Shown: positions 9,036 to 17,714 of the stretch, in pieces
How positions within the stretch are numbered: the first letter of the stretch is position 1
How the letters are laid out: the number at the start of each line of letters is the position of its first letter
NCBI GenBank assembly: GCA_009774625.1
Contig: VSOB01000027.1
Location: 1 to 41,268, forward strand
DNA length: 41,268 bases
Direction: 5' to 3'
From: Lachnospiraceae bacterium
GTDB taxonomy: Bacteria; Bacillota; Clostridia; Lachnospirales; Lachnospiraceae
Translations under genes and position numbers: made by a program
The notes under the pieces: generated by a model
The model's input: the letters and a program-made list of their open reading frames with translations, nothing else
The model's database searches: none
Told to the model about the DNA's origin: nothing

Positions 9036-10046
9036 TTGGCAAACAGTGCATTTGGTATCGATCTGGGTACCAACAACATCAAGATTTACAGCAGGGCTGA
9101 CGACAGCATCATGATAGAGAAGAACATGATTGCCATCGAAAATAAAAATACGTTATTTGCATACGGAGACTCCGCTTTTGAGATGTACGAAAAAGCGCCC
9201 GGTAACATTCATATTTCCTATCCGCTCTGCAACGGTGTGATTGCGGATATTAAAAATATGGAAACGCTGGTGAAGTTTTTTATCGGCGGCCTGACCAAAG
9301 GCAATATCAAGGGGGCTGATTATTATGTGGCGGTTCCCACTGACATTACGGAAGTGGAGAAGCGTGCTTTTTATGATCTGATCAAGGATGCCAATGTAAA
9401 AGCCAAGAAAATCATGGTTGTGGAAAAAGCCATTGCAGATGGTCTGGGCATGGACATCGACGTCAAAAATTCCCAGGGGGTTCTGCTTGTTAATGTAGGG
9501 TATGACACCACTGAAATTTCCATTCTGTCTCTGGGTGGCATTGTTCTGAGCCATCTGATCAATGTGGGCGGCAAGAAATTTGACGAAGCCATCCGCTCCG
9601 CCATAAGAAAAGAATTCAGTCTGATCATTGGAGGAAAGACCGCGGAAAATGTCAAAATTTCACTGCGGGATCTGGAGCAGGAAGGAAAAGGCGCCGTAGT
9701 GTATGGACGGGATATCGTAACAGGGCTTCCTGTGGAGCGGGAGATTCCCACTACTCTTGTGGATGAGGCGCTGCAGGAGCATTTCAGTACCATTATCGAT
9801 AATATTAAGGTGATTCTGGAACGGACACCTCCGGAACTGGCGGCGGATATTTATCGTCACGGCGTTTATCTCACCGGCGGGGCTTCCCAGGTGAGCCATC
9901 TGGGCGAGCTGATCAGCAAGGGGACAGGGTTGCAGGTCAATATGGCAGAGCAGCCCATTGCCAGTGTGGCGATCGGGCTGTCCCGGATCATCAAAGATGA
10001 TAATTATAAATCGGTGGCTTATGCGATCGAAGGAATGGGTAAATAA
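9036..10046 (+). CDS. mreB: MreB-like actin homologue (diverged)
   Basis: Bacterial actin of the MreB family, expected to form membrane-associated filaments guiding lateral cell-wall synthesis. 336 residues. Start is TTG at 9036, 8 bases after AAAGGGG at 9021-9027; no nearer ATG fits. Seen: phosphate-1-like FGIDLGTNN (residues 6-14), PGNIHISYPLCNGVIAD, VAVPTDITEVEKRA, and LTGGASQVSHLGELI near the C-terminus. Odd: the phosphate-2 loop, usually DIGGGTT, reads NVGYDTT at about 151-157, losing the Asp and two Gly, and the following region is also diverged. Position before mreC supports the assignment, but ATP hydrolysis may be altered and a second standard MreB could exist elsewhere. Confidence 0.85.
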   Translation: MANSAFGIDLGTNNIKIYSRADDSIMIEKNMIAIENKNTLFAYGDSAFEMYEKAPGNIHISYPLCNGVIADIKNMETLVKFFIGGLTKGNIKGADYYVAVPTDITEVEKRAFYDLIKDANVKAKKIMVVEKAIADGLGMDIDVKNSQGVLLVNVGYDTTEISILSLGGIVLSHLINVGGKKFDEAIRSAIRKEFSLIIGGKTAENVKISLRDLEQEGKGAVVYGRDIVTGLPVEREIPTTLVDEALQEHFSTIIDNIKVILERTPPELAADIYRHGVYLTGGASQVSHLGELISKGTGLQVNMAEQPIASVAIGLSRIIKDDNYKSVAYAIEGMGK

Positions 10047-10049
10047 AAA

Positions 10050-10919
10050 ATGAGTCCGATTGTGAAACGAAAAGGAGAGAAGTTTACTCTGCCCAGTAAA
10101 TATCTGCTTCTGATTATCACACTTTTATGTATCTGCCTGATGGTGATTACTTTTACGACGGATCTCTTTAACGGCTCTCTTGGAACGATAATAGGGTATG
10201 TGACCATACCGTTTCAGAATGGCATCACGGAAGTGGGGACATGGCTGAGCGACAAATCGGATGAGCTTTCTCAGATCCGGATGCTGCTGGAAGAAAACCA
10301 GGAGCTGAAAAGACAGGTGGATGAGCTGACCATCGAAAACACTATGCTGCAGCAGGACAAATATGAACTGAACAATCTGCGGGAACTGTACAAGCTGGAT
10401 GAGGAATATTCCGAGTACGAAAAGGTGGGCGCAAGGATCATTGCCTGGGACGGCGGCAACTGGTTTCACTCTTTTACCATCAACAAAGGAGAAGAGGACG
10501 GACTGGAAGTGGATATGAACGTGATGGCGGGCAGCGGACTGGTGGGCAGGATCGTTGAAGTAGGAAAGAACTGGGCTAAGGTGACTTCCATCATCAATGA
10601 CAATTCCAATGTGAGCGGAATGGTGCTGTCCACTTCCGACAATCTGATCGTGTCCGGAGATCTGGAACTGATGAGCCAGGGCCTGATCCGGTTTGAGCAG
10701 CTTGTGGACAGTGACAATCAGGTGGTGGAAGGAGACAAGATCGTGACTTCCAACATCAGCGACAAATACCTGCCGGGTATTTTGATCGGCTATATCAGTA
10801 CGATGGAAATGGATTCCAACAATCTGACCAAATCCGGTTATGCGACCCCGGCAGTGGATTTTCAGCATCTGGAAGAGGTGCTTATCATTCTGGAAAAGAA
10901 ACAGAGTCTGGAAGATTGA
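10050..10919 (+). CDS. mreC: Rod shape-determining protein MreC
   Basis: Bitopic membrane protein linking MreB to the extracytoplasmic elongation synthases. 289 residues. Seen: short basic N-terminus, one transmembrane helix at about residues 16-37, a coiled-coil heptad region at about 70-115 rich in Glu, Leu and Lys, and the beta-rich MreC core with NKGEEDGLEVDMNVM and a later SNISDKYLPGILIGYI. Only 3 bp separate it from the mreB stop; AAGGAATGGG inside the end of mreB is a distant possible ribosome binding site, suggesting translational coupling. Confidence 0.94.
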   Translation: MSPIVKRKGEKFTLPSKYLLLIITLLCICLMVITFTTDLFNGSLGTIIGYVTIPFQNGITEVGTWLSDKSDELSQIRMLLEENQELKRQVDELTIENTMLQQDKYELNNLRELYKLDEEYSEYEKVGARIIAWDGGNWFHSFTINKGEEDGLEVDMNVMAGSGLVGRIVEVGKNWAKVTSIINDNSNVSGMVLSTSDNLIVSGDLELMSQGLIRFEQLVDSDNQVVEGDKIVTSNISDKYLPGILIGYISTMEMDSNNLTKSGYATPAVDFQHLEEVLIILEKKQSLED

Positions 10920-10932
10920 GAAAGGACAGCGC

Positions 10933-11451
10933 ATGGTACGTAAGTTTTTGATCGGCATATTGATTCTGGTCAGTTTTCTGCTTCAGTGCACGGTATTCCA
11001 TGCACTTTCCTTTGGCGGGATCATACCGAATCTGCTGATTATACTGACCGCATCCTATGGTTTTATGGGAGGCCGCAAAAACGGGCTTTTAACAGGGTTT
11101 GTCTGCGGAATGCTCCTGGATGTGTTTTTTGGAGAAGCCGTGGGATTTTATGCATTGATATACATGTACATCGGCTACATAAACGGCAGTTTCCGCAAAA
11201 TATTTTTTCCGGAGGACATCAAGCTGCCGCTCTGCCTGATCGCTGCCAGTGATCTGGTCTATAACATTCTCTGTTATTCCCTGCTCTTTCTTCTCAGGAG
11301 CCGTTTTCAGATCGGATATTATCTGACCCGGATTATTCTGCCAGAGATGGTCTATACGATAGCAGTTTCTTTGGTTATGTATCCACTGATTCTGAAAACA
11401 GACCAGAAGCTGGAAGAGCGCGAAAAAAGGAGTGCAAAAAAATTTGTTTGA
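10933..11451 (+). CDS. mreD: Rod shape-determining protein MreD
   Basis: Small polytopic membrane partner of MreC. 172 residues from ATG 10933, chosen because GAAAGGA lies just upstream and the protein then opens with a hydrophobic helix; longer in-frame starts would lie inside mreC and add a non-family tail. Seen: about five hydrophobic segments, NLLIILTASYGFMGG and KNGLLTGFVCGMLLDVFFG, the last being the family landmark. Its end overlaps the start region of the PBP2 gene. Confidence 0.92.
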   Translation: MVRKFLIGILILVSFLLQCTVFHALSFGGIIPNLLIILTASYGFMGGRKNGLLTGFVCGMLLDVFFGEAVGFYALIYMYIGYINGSFRKIFFPEDIKLPLCLIAASDLVYNILCYSLLFLLRSRFQIGYYLTRIILPEMVYTIAVSLVMYPLILKTDQKLEEREKRSAKKFV

Positions 11452-14317
11452 TAAAATAAAGGAACGATTTCTGAATCTGATTACTTCCAGATTGTTTGTT
11501 CTGGTCGTTTGTTTCTGCTTTCTCTGCGGTACGCTGCTGCACCGTGTATTTACTCTGCAGATCGTGCATGGGGCGGAATACATGGACAATTTCAAGCTGA
11601 AGATCAGAAAAGAACGTTATATTGCCAGTACAAGAGGCAATATTTATGACAGAAACGGAGAATTGCTGGCCTATAATGAATTGGCCTATAATGTGACCAT
11701 TGAGGACGTATTTGAATCCGGAAAAGACAAAAATAAAAATCTGAACGAAACCATCGGGAAACTGATCGAGATTATCGAAAAGAACGGGGATAAAATCACC
11801 AATGATTTCAGTATTGTGCTGGACAAGGACAACCATTTTCAGTTTACGGTGGAGGGTACCGCCAAACTGCGGTTTCTGGCCGATGTATATGGAAGAGATA
11901 CGACTGATAAGCTGATCTACAGTGAAAAGAGTTCCACGCCGGAGGAAGTGATCGAATATCTGGCCGGTACAAAACGTTATGCGATTGGTGAGTATGCCGA
12001 TCCAAACGATAAAAAGAGCTTTGTACCGGGACTGGGGTATACCAAAGAAGAGCTTCTTAAAATCATCAACATCCGCTATGCCATGAGTGCCAACAGCTAT
12101 CAGAAGTATATGGCAACTACGGTTGCCTATGACGTGAACCAGAAAACGGTTGCTGTGGTAATGGAAAACAGCGATGTGCTGGAAGGCGTTTCCATTGCGG
12201 AGGATACGGTCAGAAAATATGTGGACAGCGTTTATTTTTCTCATATTCTGGGATATACCGGCAAGATCTCGCAGGATGAGCTGGCGGAACTTTCCAAAGA
12301 GGACGAATCTTACACGGCGACGGATACTGTGGGTAAATCCGGTATTGAAAAGGTAAAAGAAACCGATCTGCAGGGTAAAAAAGGTTCTGAAATCATGTAT
12401 GTGGACAATCTGGGCAAGGTAATCGAGATTACGGAACGTACCGAACCGACAGCAGGCTGTGACCTTTATCTGACCATAGACAAAGAGCTGCAGAAAGCGG
12501 TTTACAATATTCTGGAACAGAAGATTGCCGGCATTCTGATCTCCAAGCTGGACAATACCAAAAACAGCGCAGAAGCGGCGGCTTCTTCAGCGAATCTCCG
12601 GATTCCGATCTATGATGTATATTATGCGCTGATCAACAACAATATTATCAATATTTCACATTTCGAAAAAAAGACGGCACAGCCTGTGGAACAGGAGATC
12701 TATCAACTGTTTCAGAACCGTCAGGATGCTGTTTTCGGTGAGCTTCACAGCGAGCTTACGGAAAAGCGCACCCCCTACAGGGATCTGCCTGAGGAATATC
12801 AGGTATATGAAAGCTATATCGTAACCATGCTGGCATCAGAAAACAAAGGGATTCTCAGGGATGATCTGATCGATACTACGGATGCTGTTTATCAGGCATG
12901 GAGAAATGAAGAAAGCATTTCTCTGGCGGAATATTTGAATCATGCCATTGCAATGAACTGGATCGATGTGACTAAAATAGGACTGGACAGCAAATATGCT
13001 TCTTCTGAGGAAATTTATGAACAGTTGATTCAGACTATTTTTGAAGGGCTGGACAATAATACAGAATTTGCAAAAAAGCTGTATCGTTATATGATAGACG
13101 AAGATATTCTGACCGGAAAGCAGATCTGCAGTGTGCTGATGGAACAGGGCATTGTAGAAGTGAGTGAGACGGAGGAACGGGATTTTCTGAGCGGCAAGAT
13201 CTCAGCCTATGGGTTTATGCTGAGACTGATCGAGCATCTGGATATTACGCCGGCGCAGCTTGCCCTGGATCCCTGTTCCGGCTCCTGTGTGGTAACGGAT
13301 GTAAACAGTGGAGAGGTTCTGGCACTGGTAACTTATCCGGGATATGATACCAACAGACTGGCCAATACGATAGATTCCGATTATTATAATCAGCTTCAGA
13401 ACGACCTTTCCAGGCCTATGTGGAATTATGCCACACAGCAGAGAAGTGCGCCCGGCTCCACCTTTAAGATGATATCGGCCATTGCCGGTCTGGAAGAAGG
13501 GAGCATCAATGTAAACGAACGTCTTGGCTGTTATGGACCGTTTGATAAGATTACACCGCCGCCCAAATGCTGGATTGTTTCCAGCGGCGGCAGTCACGGA
13601 CAGTTGGATGTGACAGGTGCCATAGAGCATTCCTGCAACAGCTTTTTCTATGAGACCGGCTACCGTCTGGGCAGCATCAACGGATCTTACGACAGTGATC
13701 TGGGAATCGAAAAACTGGCTGAGTATGCGGAACTGTTTGGTCTGAATGAAACTTCCGGTGTGGAAATTTCCGAATCGGAGCCGGAACTGTCAGATTTTGA
13801 TGCGGTCCGTTCAGCCATCGGACAGGGTACGCATAACCTGACCACAGTGGGGCTTGCCAGGTATGTGACCACAGTCGCCAACAGTGGGACATGCTATAAG
13901 CTGAGCCTTCTGGATAAACTGACCGACAGCAACGGTGAGATCAAACAGGATTTTACGCCGGAAGTGATCCGGCAGATTGAGCTGCCATCGTTTGAGTGGG
14001 ATGTGGTTCACGAGGGGATGCGCCGGGTGATTGAAAGCAAGGCCTACTATGAAAATATGTCTGTTCATGTAGCGGGCAAAACAGGAACGGCACAGGAGAA
14101 TCGGAACCGTGCCAACCACGCGTTGTTTGTAGGTTATGCGCCTTATGAGAATCCAGAAATTGCCATCGCTACCCGTGTGGCATTTGGATACAATTCCGCC
14201 TATGCGGCTGAGATTTCAAGAGACGTAATCCGGTATTATTTTGATCCTGAAGAGGAAGAAAAGATTCTGACAGGAAGTGCAATCAGACCGGAAGCCGTGG
14301 GAACAAGCGGAGATTAA
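11444..14317 (+). CDS. mrdA: Penicillin-binding protein 2 (class B, elongation transpeptidase) with a large insertion
   Basis: D,D-transpeptidase that cross-links peptidoglycan with RodA during elongation. 957 residues from TTG 11444 (AGGAG at 11428-11432); GTG 11432 is in frame but sits on the ribosome binding site. Seen: membrane helix at about 17-37, dimerisation-domain motif RGNIYDRNGE, transpeptidase motifs STFK with Ser672, SCN in EHSCNSFF, and KTG in AGKTGTAQ. Most family members are about 600-700 residues; the extra length is an alpha-helical, charged stretch of about 240 residues (roughly 363-604) between LTIDKELQKAVY and CVVTDVNSGEVLAL. I believe some clostridial PBP2 proteins are similarly long. 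The gene overlaps mreD and precedes minC by 27 bp. Confidence 0.94.
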   Translation: MFDKIKERFLNLITSRLFVLVVCFCFLCGTLLHRVFTLQIVHGAEYMDNFKLKIRKERYIASTRGNIYDRNGELLAYNELAYNVTIEDVFESGKDKNKNLNETIGKLIEIIEKNGDKITNDFSIVLDKDNHFQFTVEGTAKLRFLADVYGRDTTDKLIYSEKSSTPEEVIEYLAGTKRYAIGEYADPNDKKSFVPGLGYTKEELLKIINIRYAMSANSYQKYMATTVAYDVNQKTVAVVMENSDVLEGVSIAEDTVRKYVDSVYFSHILGYTGKISQDELAELSKEDESYTATDTVGKSGIEKVKETDLQGKKGSEIMYVDNLGKVIEITERTEPTAGCDLYLTIDKELQKAVYNILEQKIAGILISKLDNTKNSAEAAASSANLRIPIYDVYYALINNNIINISHFEKKTAQPVEQEIYQLFQNRQDAVFGELHSELTEKRTPYRDLPEEYQVYESYIVTMLASENKGILRDDLIDTTDAVYQAWRNEESISLAEYLNHAIAMNWIDVTKIGLDSKYASSEEIYEQLIQTIFEGLDNNTEFAKKLYRYMIDEDILTGKQICSVLMEQGIVEVSETEERDFLSGKISAYGFMLRLIEHLDITPAQLALDPCSGSCVVTDVNSGEVLALVTYPGYDTNRLANTIDSDYYNQLQNDLSRPMWNYATQQRSAPGSTFKMISAIAGLEEGSINVNERLGCYGPFDKITPPPKCWIVSSGGSHGQLDVTGAIEHSCNSFFYETGYRLGSINGSYDSDLGIEKLAEYAELFGLNETSGVEISESEPELSDFDAVRSAIGQGTHNLTTVGLARYVTTVANSGTCYKLSLLDKLTDSNGEIKQDFTPEVIRQIELPSFEWDVVHEGMRRVIESKAYYENMSVHVAGKTGTAQENRNRANHALFVGYAPYENPEIAIATRVAFGYNSAYAAEISRDVIRYYFDPEEEEKILTGSAIRPEAVGTSGD

Positions 14318-14344
14318 GTTTTATAATTAAGAAGGAAGGGTAAC

Positions 14345-15016
14345 ATGAACAGTCCGGTCATTATCAAGAGCTTTCAGAACGGAATCGCGGTGATTTTAGA
14401 TGAAACCCTTGCATTTCCACAGCTTTCAGAAGAAGTGGGATTGAAATTCCGGGAATCTGCCGCGTTTTTCAAGGATGCCAAAATGGCAGTATCCTTTGAA
14501 GGAAGAAAGCTGGATGCAGAAGAGGAAACCCAGCTTGTAAGACAGATCACAGAAAATTGCAGTCTGCATATTGTCTGTCTGGTAGGGAAAGATGAGGAAA
14601 AAAATCAGACTTATCTGAAGGCCATACATCAGGCATCCAGAAAGGATGAGAATGAGGGGCAATTTTATAAGGGAAATCTGAAAAACGGTCAGGTCCTGGA
14701 AATGGAATCCAGTGTTGTGATTGTGGGAGACGTAAATCCGGGGGCCGTGATTGCAGCCAAAAAAGATATTATCATAATCGGCGGTCTTTATGGAGAAGCC
14801 TATGCTGGTGCAGACGGCGTTCCGGGGCATTTTGTCGTGGCGCTGGAGCTGTCTCCGGAAAAGCTCAAGATCGGTGATGTGAGATATGAACCAGCCAAAA
14901 AATCAGGGAGGTGGTCTATCCGTCCAAAAACACAGCCGAAAATAGCCTATGAAAAAGAAGGTAAGATTGTCGTGGAGCCAGTTACAAAAGAATTACTAAA
15001 TATGCTTCCCAACTGA
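14345..15016 (+). CDS. minC: Septum site-determining protein MinC
   Basis: FtsZ assembly inhibitor recruited to the membrane by MinD. 223 residues. Seen: N-terminal FtsZ-binding domain (about 1-100) and the C-terminal right-handed beta-helix domain with VVIVGDVNPGAVIAA and IIIIGGLYGEAYAGADG, the segment used for MinD binding. AAGAAGGAAGGG precedes ATG. The 79-bp gap to minD holds only a GGGAGG ribosome binding site. Confidence 0.95.
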   Translation: MNSPVIIKSFQNGIAVILDETLAFPQLSEEVGLKFRESAAFFKDAKMAVSFEGRKLDAEEETQLVRQITENCSLHIVCLVGKDEEKNQTYLKAIHQASRKDENEGQFYKGNLKNGQVLEMESSVVIVGDVNPGAVIAAKKDIIIIGGLYGEAYAGADGVPGHFVVALELSPEKLKIGDVRYEPAKKSGRWSIRPKTQPKIAYEKEGKIVVEPVTKELLNMLPN

Positions 15017-15095
15017 TCAGGACTGCAGAAGATCAGCAGAACGATAACACGGACGTAAATTTAGGGGACAATGAAAGAAAAGGGAGGTATTCACT

Positions 15096-15887
15096 ATGTG
15101 TGAAGTGATTGTCGTTACGTCAGGGAAAGGCGGCGTAGGAAAGACCACTACGACTGCAAATCTTGGAACAGGTCTTGCTGCAATGGGGAAAAAAGTGGCA
15201 TTGATTGATACAGATATCGGTCTGCGCAATCTGGATGTCATTATGGGACTGGAAAACCGGATTGTTTATAATCTGGTGGATGTGGTGGAAGGAAAGTGCA
15301 GAATCAAGCAGGCTCTGATTAAGGATAAGAGATATCCGGGCCTGTATCTGATGCCTTCCGCTCAGACAAGAGACAAATCGGCAGTGAGCCCGCCGCAGAT
15401 GGTTAAAATGATAGAGGCGCTCAGGGAACAGTTTGATTATATCATTCTGGATTGTCCTGCCGGTATTGAGCAGGGATTTCAGAATGCCATAGCGGGCGCT
15501 GACAGAGCGCTCGTGATTACCACACCGGAAGTATCTTCCATACGGGATGCGGACCGGATTATCGGGCTGCTCTCCGCAAATGAGATTGAACGGGTGGATC
15601 TGGTGGTCAATAAGCTGAAAATTGATATGGTCCGGCGGGGAGATATGATGTCGGTCAGTGATGTGGCGGATATTCTTGCCATTCCTCTAATCGGTATCGT
15701 ACCAGATGATGAAAACGTGGTGATAGCTGCCAATCAGGGCGAACCGCTGGTGGGAAATGCCACTCTGGCAGGACGTGCATATAAAAATATCGGTCTGCGG
15801 GTGCTGGGCGAAGAAGTTCCTTTTCTGAATTTTGAAAAAAGAATTTCCATATGGACACGTGTCAGCGGAATCTTTCACAGAAATTAG
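15096..15887 (+). CDS. minD: Septum site-determining protein MinD (ATPase)
   Basis: Membrane-switching ATPase that carries MinC and responds to MinE. 263 residues. Seen: deviant Walker A SGKGGVGKTTTT at residues 9-20, the LIDTDIGLRNLDVIMGLE switch region, Walker B IILDCPAGIEQGF, VTTPEVSSIRDADR, and a C-terminal segment of alternating basic and aromatic residues (RISIWTRVSGIF) that fits the amphipathic membrane-targeting helix. Strong GGGAGG ribosome binding site. Next gene is minE after 12 bp. Confidence 0.97.
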   Translation: MCEVIVVTSGKGGVGKTTTTANLGTGLAAMGKKVALIDTDIGLRNLDVIMGLENRIVYNLVDVVEGKCRIKQALIKDKRYPGLYLMPSAQTRDKSAVSPPQMVKMIEALREQFDYIILDCPAGIEQGFQNAIAGADRALVITTPEVSSIRDADRIIGLLSANEIERVDLVVNKLKIDMVRRGDMMSVSDVADILAIPLIGIVPDDENVVIAANQGEPLVGNATLAGRAYKNIGLRVLGEEVPFLNFEKRISIWTRVSGIFHRN

Positions 15888-15899
15888 AGGAGGTAAAAA

Positions 15900-16178
15900 A
15901 TGGGCGTATTACATATGTTTCATAAAAAATCTTCCGGCAAGCTGGCAAAAGACAGGCTGAAAATTCTTCTGATTACAGACAGGATCAACTGTTCGCCGGA
16001 AATGATGGACATGATTAAAACCGATATCGCAAAGGTGATATCAAAATATATGAAAATTGATGCAAAGAGTATGGAAATCCAGATTACTAAGGAGGCAGCA
16101 AGAGGAAGAATCGTAAAAAATCCGATTCTGTATGCCAATATTCCGATTCTGGATTTGAAACATGAAACAAACGGATAA
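15900..16178 (+). CDS. minE: Cell division topological specificity factor MinE
   Basis: Stimulates MinD ATPase and restricts MinCD to the poles. 92 residues. Seen: an N-terminal amphipathic stretch, the MinD-contact region KDRLKILLITDR (about 18-29), and the topological domain with MIKTDIAKVISKYM. GAGGAGG directly upstream. Presence of MinE indicates an oscillating Min system rather than the DivIVA/MinJ arrangement of Bacillus. The gap to rodA is 14 bp. Confidence 0.95.
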   Translation: MGVLHMFHKKSSGKLAKDRLKILLITDRINCSPEMMDMIKTDIAKVISKYMKIDAKSMEIQITKEAARGRIVKNPILYANIPILDLKHETNG

Positions 16179-16192
16179 AATCGGAGCAGGTT

Positions 16193-17308
16193 ATGTTAAA
16201 GAAATATCGGATCAGAGATTATGATTTTAAACTGGTTATTATGCTGATTGCCATTTCCGTGATCGGAATACTGGCGATCGGAAGTGCGGAGAAATCCGTT
16301 CAGGACAAGCAGATCATGGGGCTTGTAATGGGCGTGTTTCTGATGATTATCATTTCTCTGTTCGATTATACGGCTCTGCTCAATTTGTATTGGCTTTTTT
16401 ATATTATGAATGTGGTACTGCTTCTGTTGGTGGAACTGATGGGTTCCAAAGCAGGCGGTGCACAGCGATGGTTTTCCATTTTGGGAATTCGGTTTCAGCC
16501 GTCCGAACTTGCAAAAATCCTGTTGATTTTGTTTTATGCACAGTATATTATGAAACAGAAGGAGAAATTGAATTCATTTCGCACGCTGACACAGATCGTG
16601 GCATTGTTTCTGCCGCCGCTGTTTCTGATCTATCACCAGCCTGACCTTTCCACAAGTATTATGCTTATGGTGATATTCTGTGTCATATTGTTTATCGGCG
16701 GGCTGGATTACCGGATCATTGCAGGTGTACTGGCGGTTGTGATACCGCTGGTGGTGATTTTTCTGATGATCGTATTGCAGCCGGATCAGAAACTGATCAA
16801 GGACTATCAGCAGACACGTATACTTGCCTGGCTGCATCCTTCCGAATATGTGAATACGGAAGGATATCAGCAGGCCAATTCCATTACGGCAATCGGTTCC
16901 GGTCAGTTATGGGGTAAGGGACTGAACAATAATATCATCGGGTCCGTAAAAAACGGGAATTTTATTTCTGAGCCGCAGACAGATTTTATATTTGCCATTA
17001 TCGGAGAGGAGCTGGGGTTTGCAGGCTCCTGTACGGTCATTCTTCTTCTGTTTCTGATAGCGCTGGAATGTGTTATGATTGCGAGAAAAGCCAAGGACAC
17101 GGCTGGAATGATCATTTGCAGCGGCATGGCGGGTCTGGTCGGTTTTCAAAGCTACATGAATATCGCTGTTGCCACAGGGCTGATGCCAAATACGGGAATA
17201 CCGCTTCCGTTTGTCAGTGCAGGATTGACTTCTCTGGTCAGTCTGTTTATCGGTATGGGGTTTGTTCTAAACGTTCGATTGCAGGGAAAAAATACTAGTA
17301 TAAAGTGA
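16193..17308 (+). CDS. rodA: SEDS peptidoglycan glycosyltransferase, RodA type
   Basis: Polytopic glycan polymerase partnering with PBP2. 371 residues with about 10 hydrophobic segments. Seen: AQRWFSILGIRFQPSELAK (the W-x-QPSE landmark), HQPDLSTSIML, and in the large external loop NGNFISEPQTDFIFAIIGEELG, whose Asp corresponds to the catalytic-type residue of the family, then GLMPNTGIPLPFVSAGLTSL. Sequence alone does not cleanly separate RodA, FtsW and SpoVE, but linkage to mreBCD and PBP2 favours RodA. GAGCAGG precedes ATG. Confidence 0.9.
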   Translation: MLKKYRIRDYDFKLVIMLIAISVIGILAIGSAEKSVQDKQIMGLVMGVFLMIIISLFDYTALLNLYWLFYIMNVVLLLLVELMGSKAGGAQRWFSILGIRFQPSELAKILLILFYAQYIMKQKEKLNSFRTLTQIVALFLPPLFLIYHQPDLSTSIMLMVIFCVILFIGGLDYRIIAGVLAVVIPLVVIFLMIVLQPDQKLIKDYQQTRILAWLHPSEYVNTEGYQQANSITAIGSGQLWGKGLNNNIIGSVKNGNFISEPQTDFIFAIIGEELGFAGSCTVILLLFLIALECVMIARKAKDTAGMIICSGMAGLVGFQSYMNIAVATGLMPNTGIPLPFVSAGLTSLVSLFIGMGFVLNVRLQGKNTSIK

Positions 17309-17318
17309 GGGACTTACA

Positions 17319-17714
17319 ATGAAAATAGCACTGATTGCACATGATGCGAAAAAGAAACTCATGCAGAATTTCTGTATTGCTTACAGGGGGATACTTTCTA
17401 AAAATGATCTTTTTGCTACAGGGACTACCGGAAGGCTTGTGGAGGAAGTGACAAATTTAAATGTTCATAAGCATCTGGCCGGACATTTGGGCGGTGCGCA
17501 GCAACTGGGTGCGCAGATTGAAAATAATGAAATTGATCTGGTTATTTTTCTGCGGGATCCTCTTACGCCCAAATCCCATGAACCGAATATCGGGGACATA
17601 TACAGATTATGTGATATGCATAATATTCCGATTGCAACGAATCTGGCATCGGCAGAACTGTTGCTGAAATCGCTGGACAGAGGGGATATGGAATGGCGTG
17701 ATATGTACAAATAA
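17319..17714 (+). CDS. mgsA: Methylglyoxal synthase
   Basis: Converts dihydroxyacetone phosphate to methylglyoxal and phosphate, a bypass relieving sugar-phosphate stress. 131 residues. Seen: IALIAHDAKK at the N-terminus, ATGTTGRLVEE (phosphate binding), GHLGGAQQLGAQI, and LRDPL containing the catalytic Asp, followed by a conserved-looking HEPNIGDIYRLCD. Its position behind rodA is shared by many clostridia and has no obvious functional explanation beyond operon membership. The next gene overlaps its end by 17 bp. Confidence 0.96.
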   Translation: MKIALIAHDAKKKLMQNFCIAYRGILSKNDLFATGTTGRLVEEVTNLNVHKHLAGHLGGAQQLGAQIENNEIDLVIFLRDPLTPKSHEPNIGDIYRLCDMHNIPIATNLASAELLLKSLDRGDMEWRDMYK

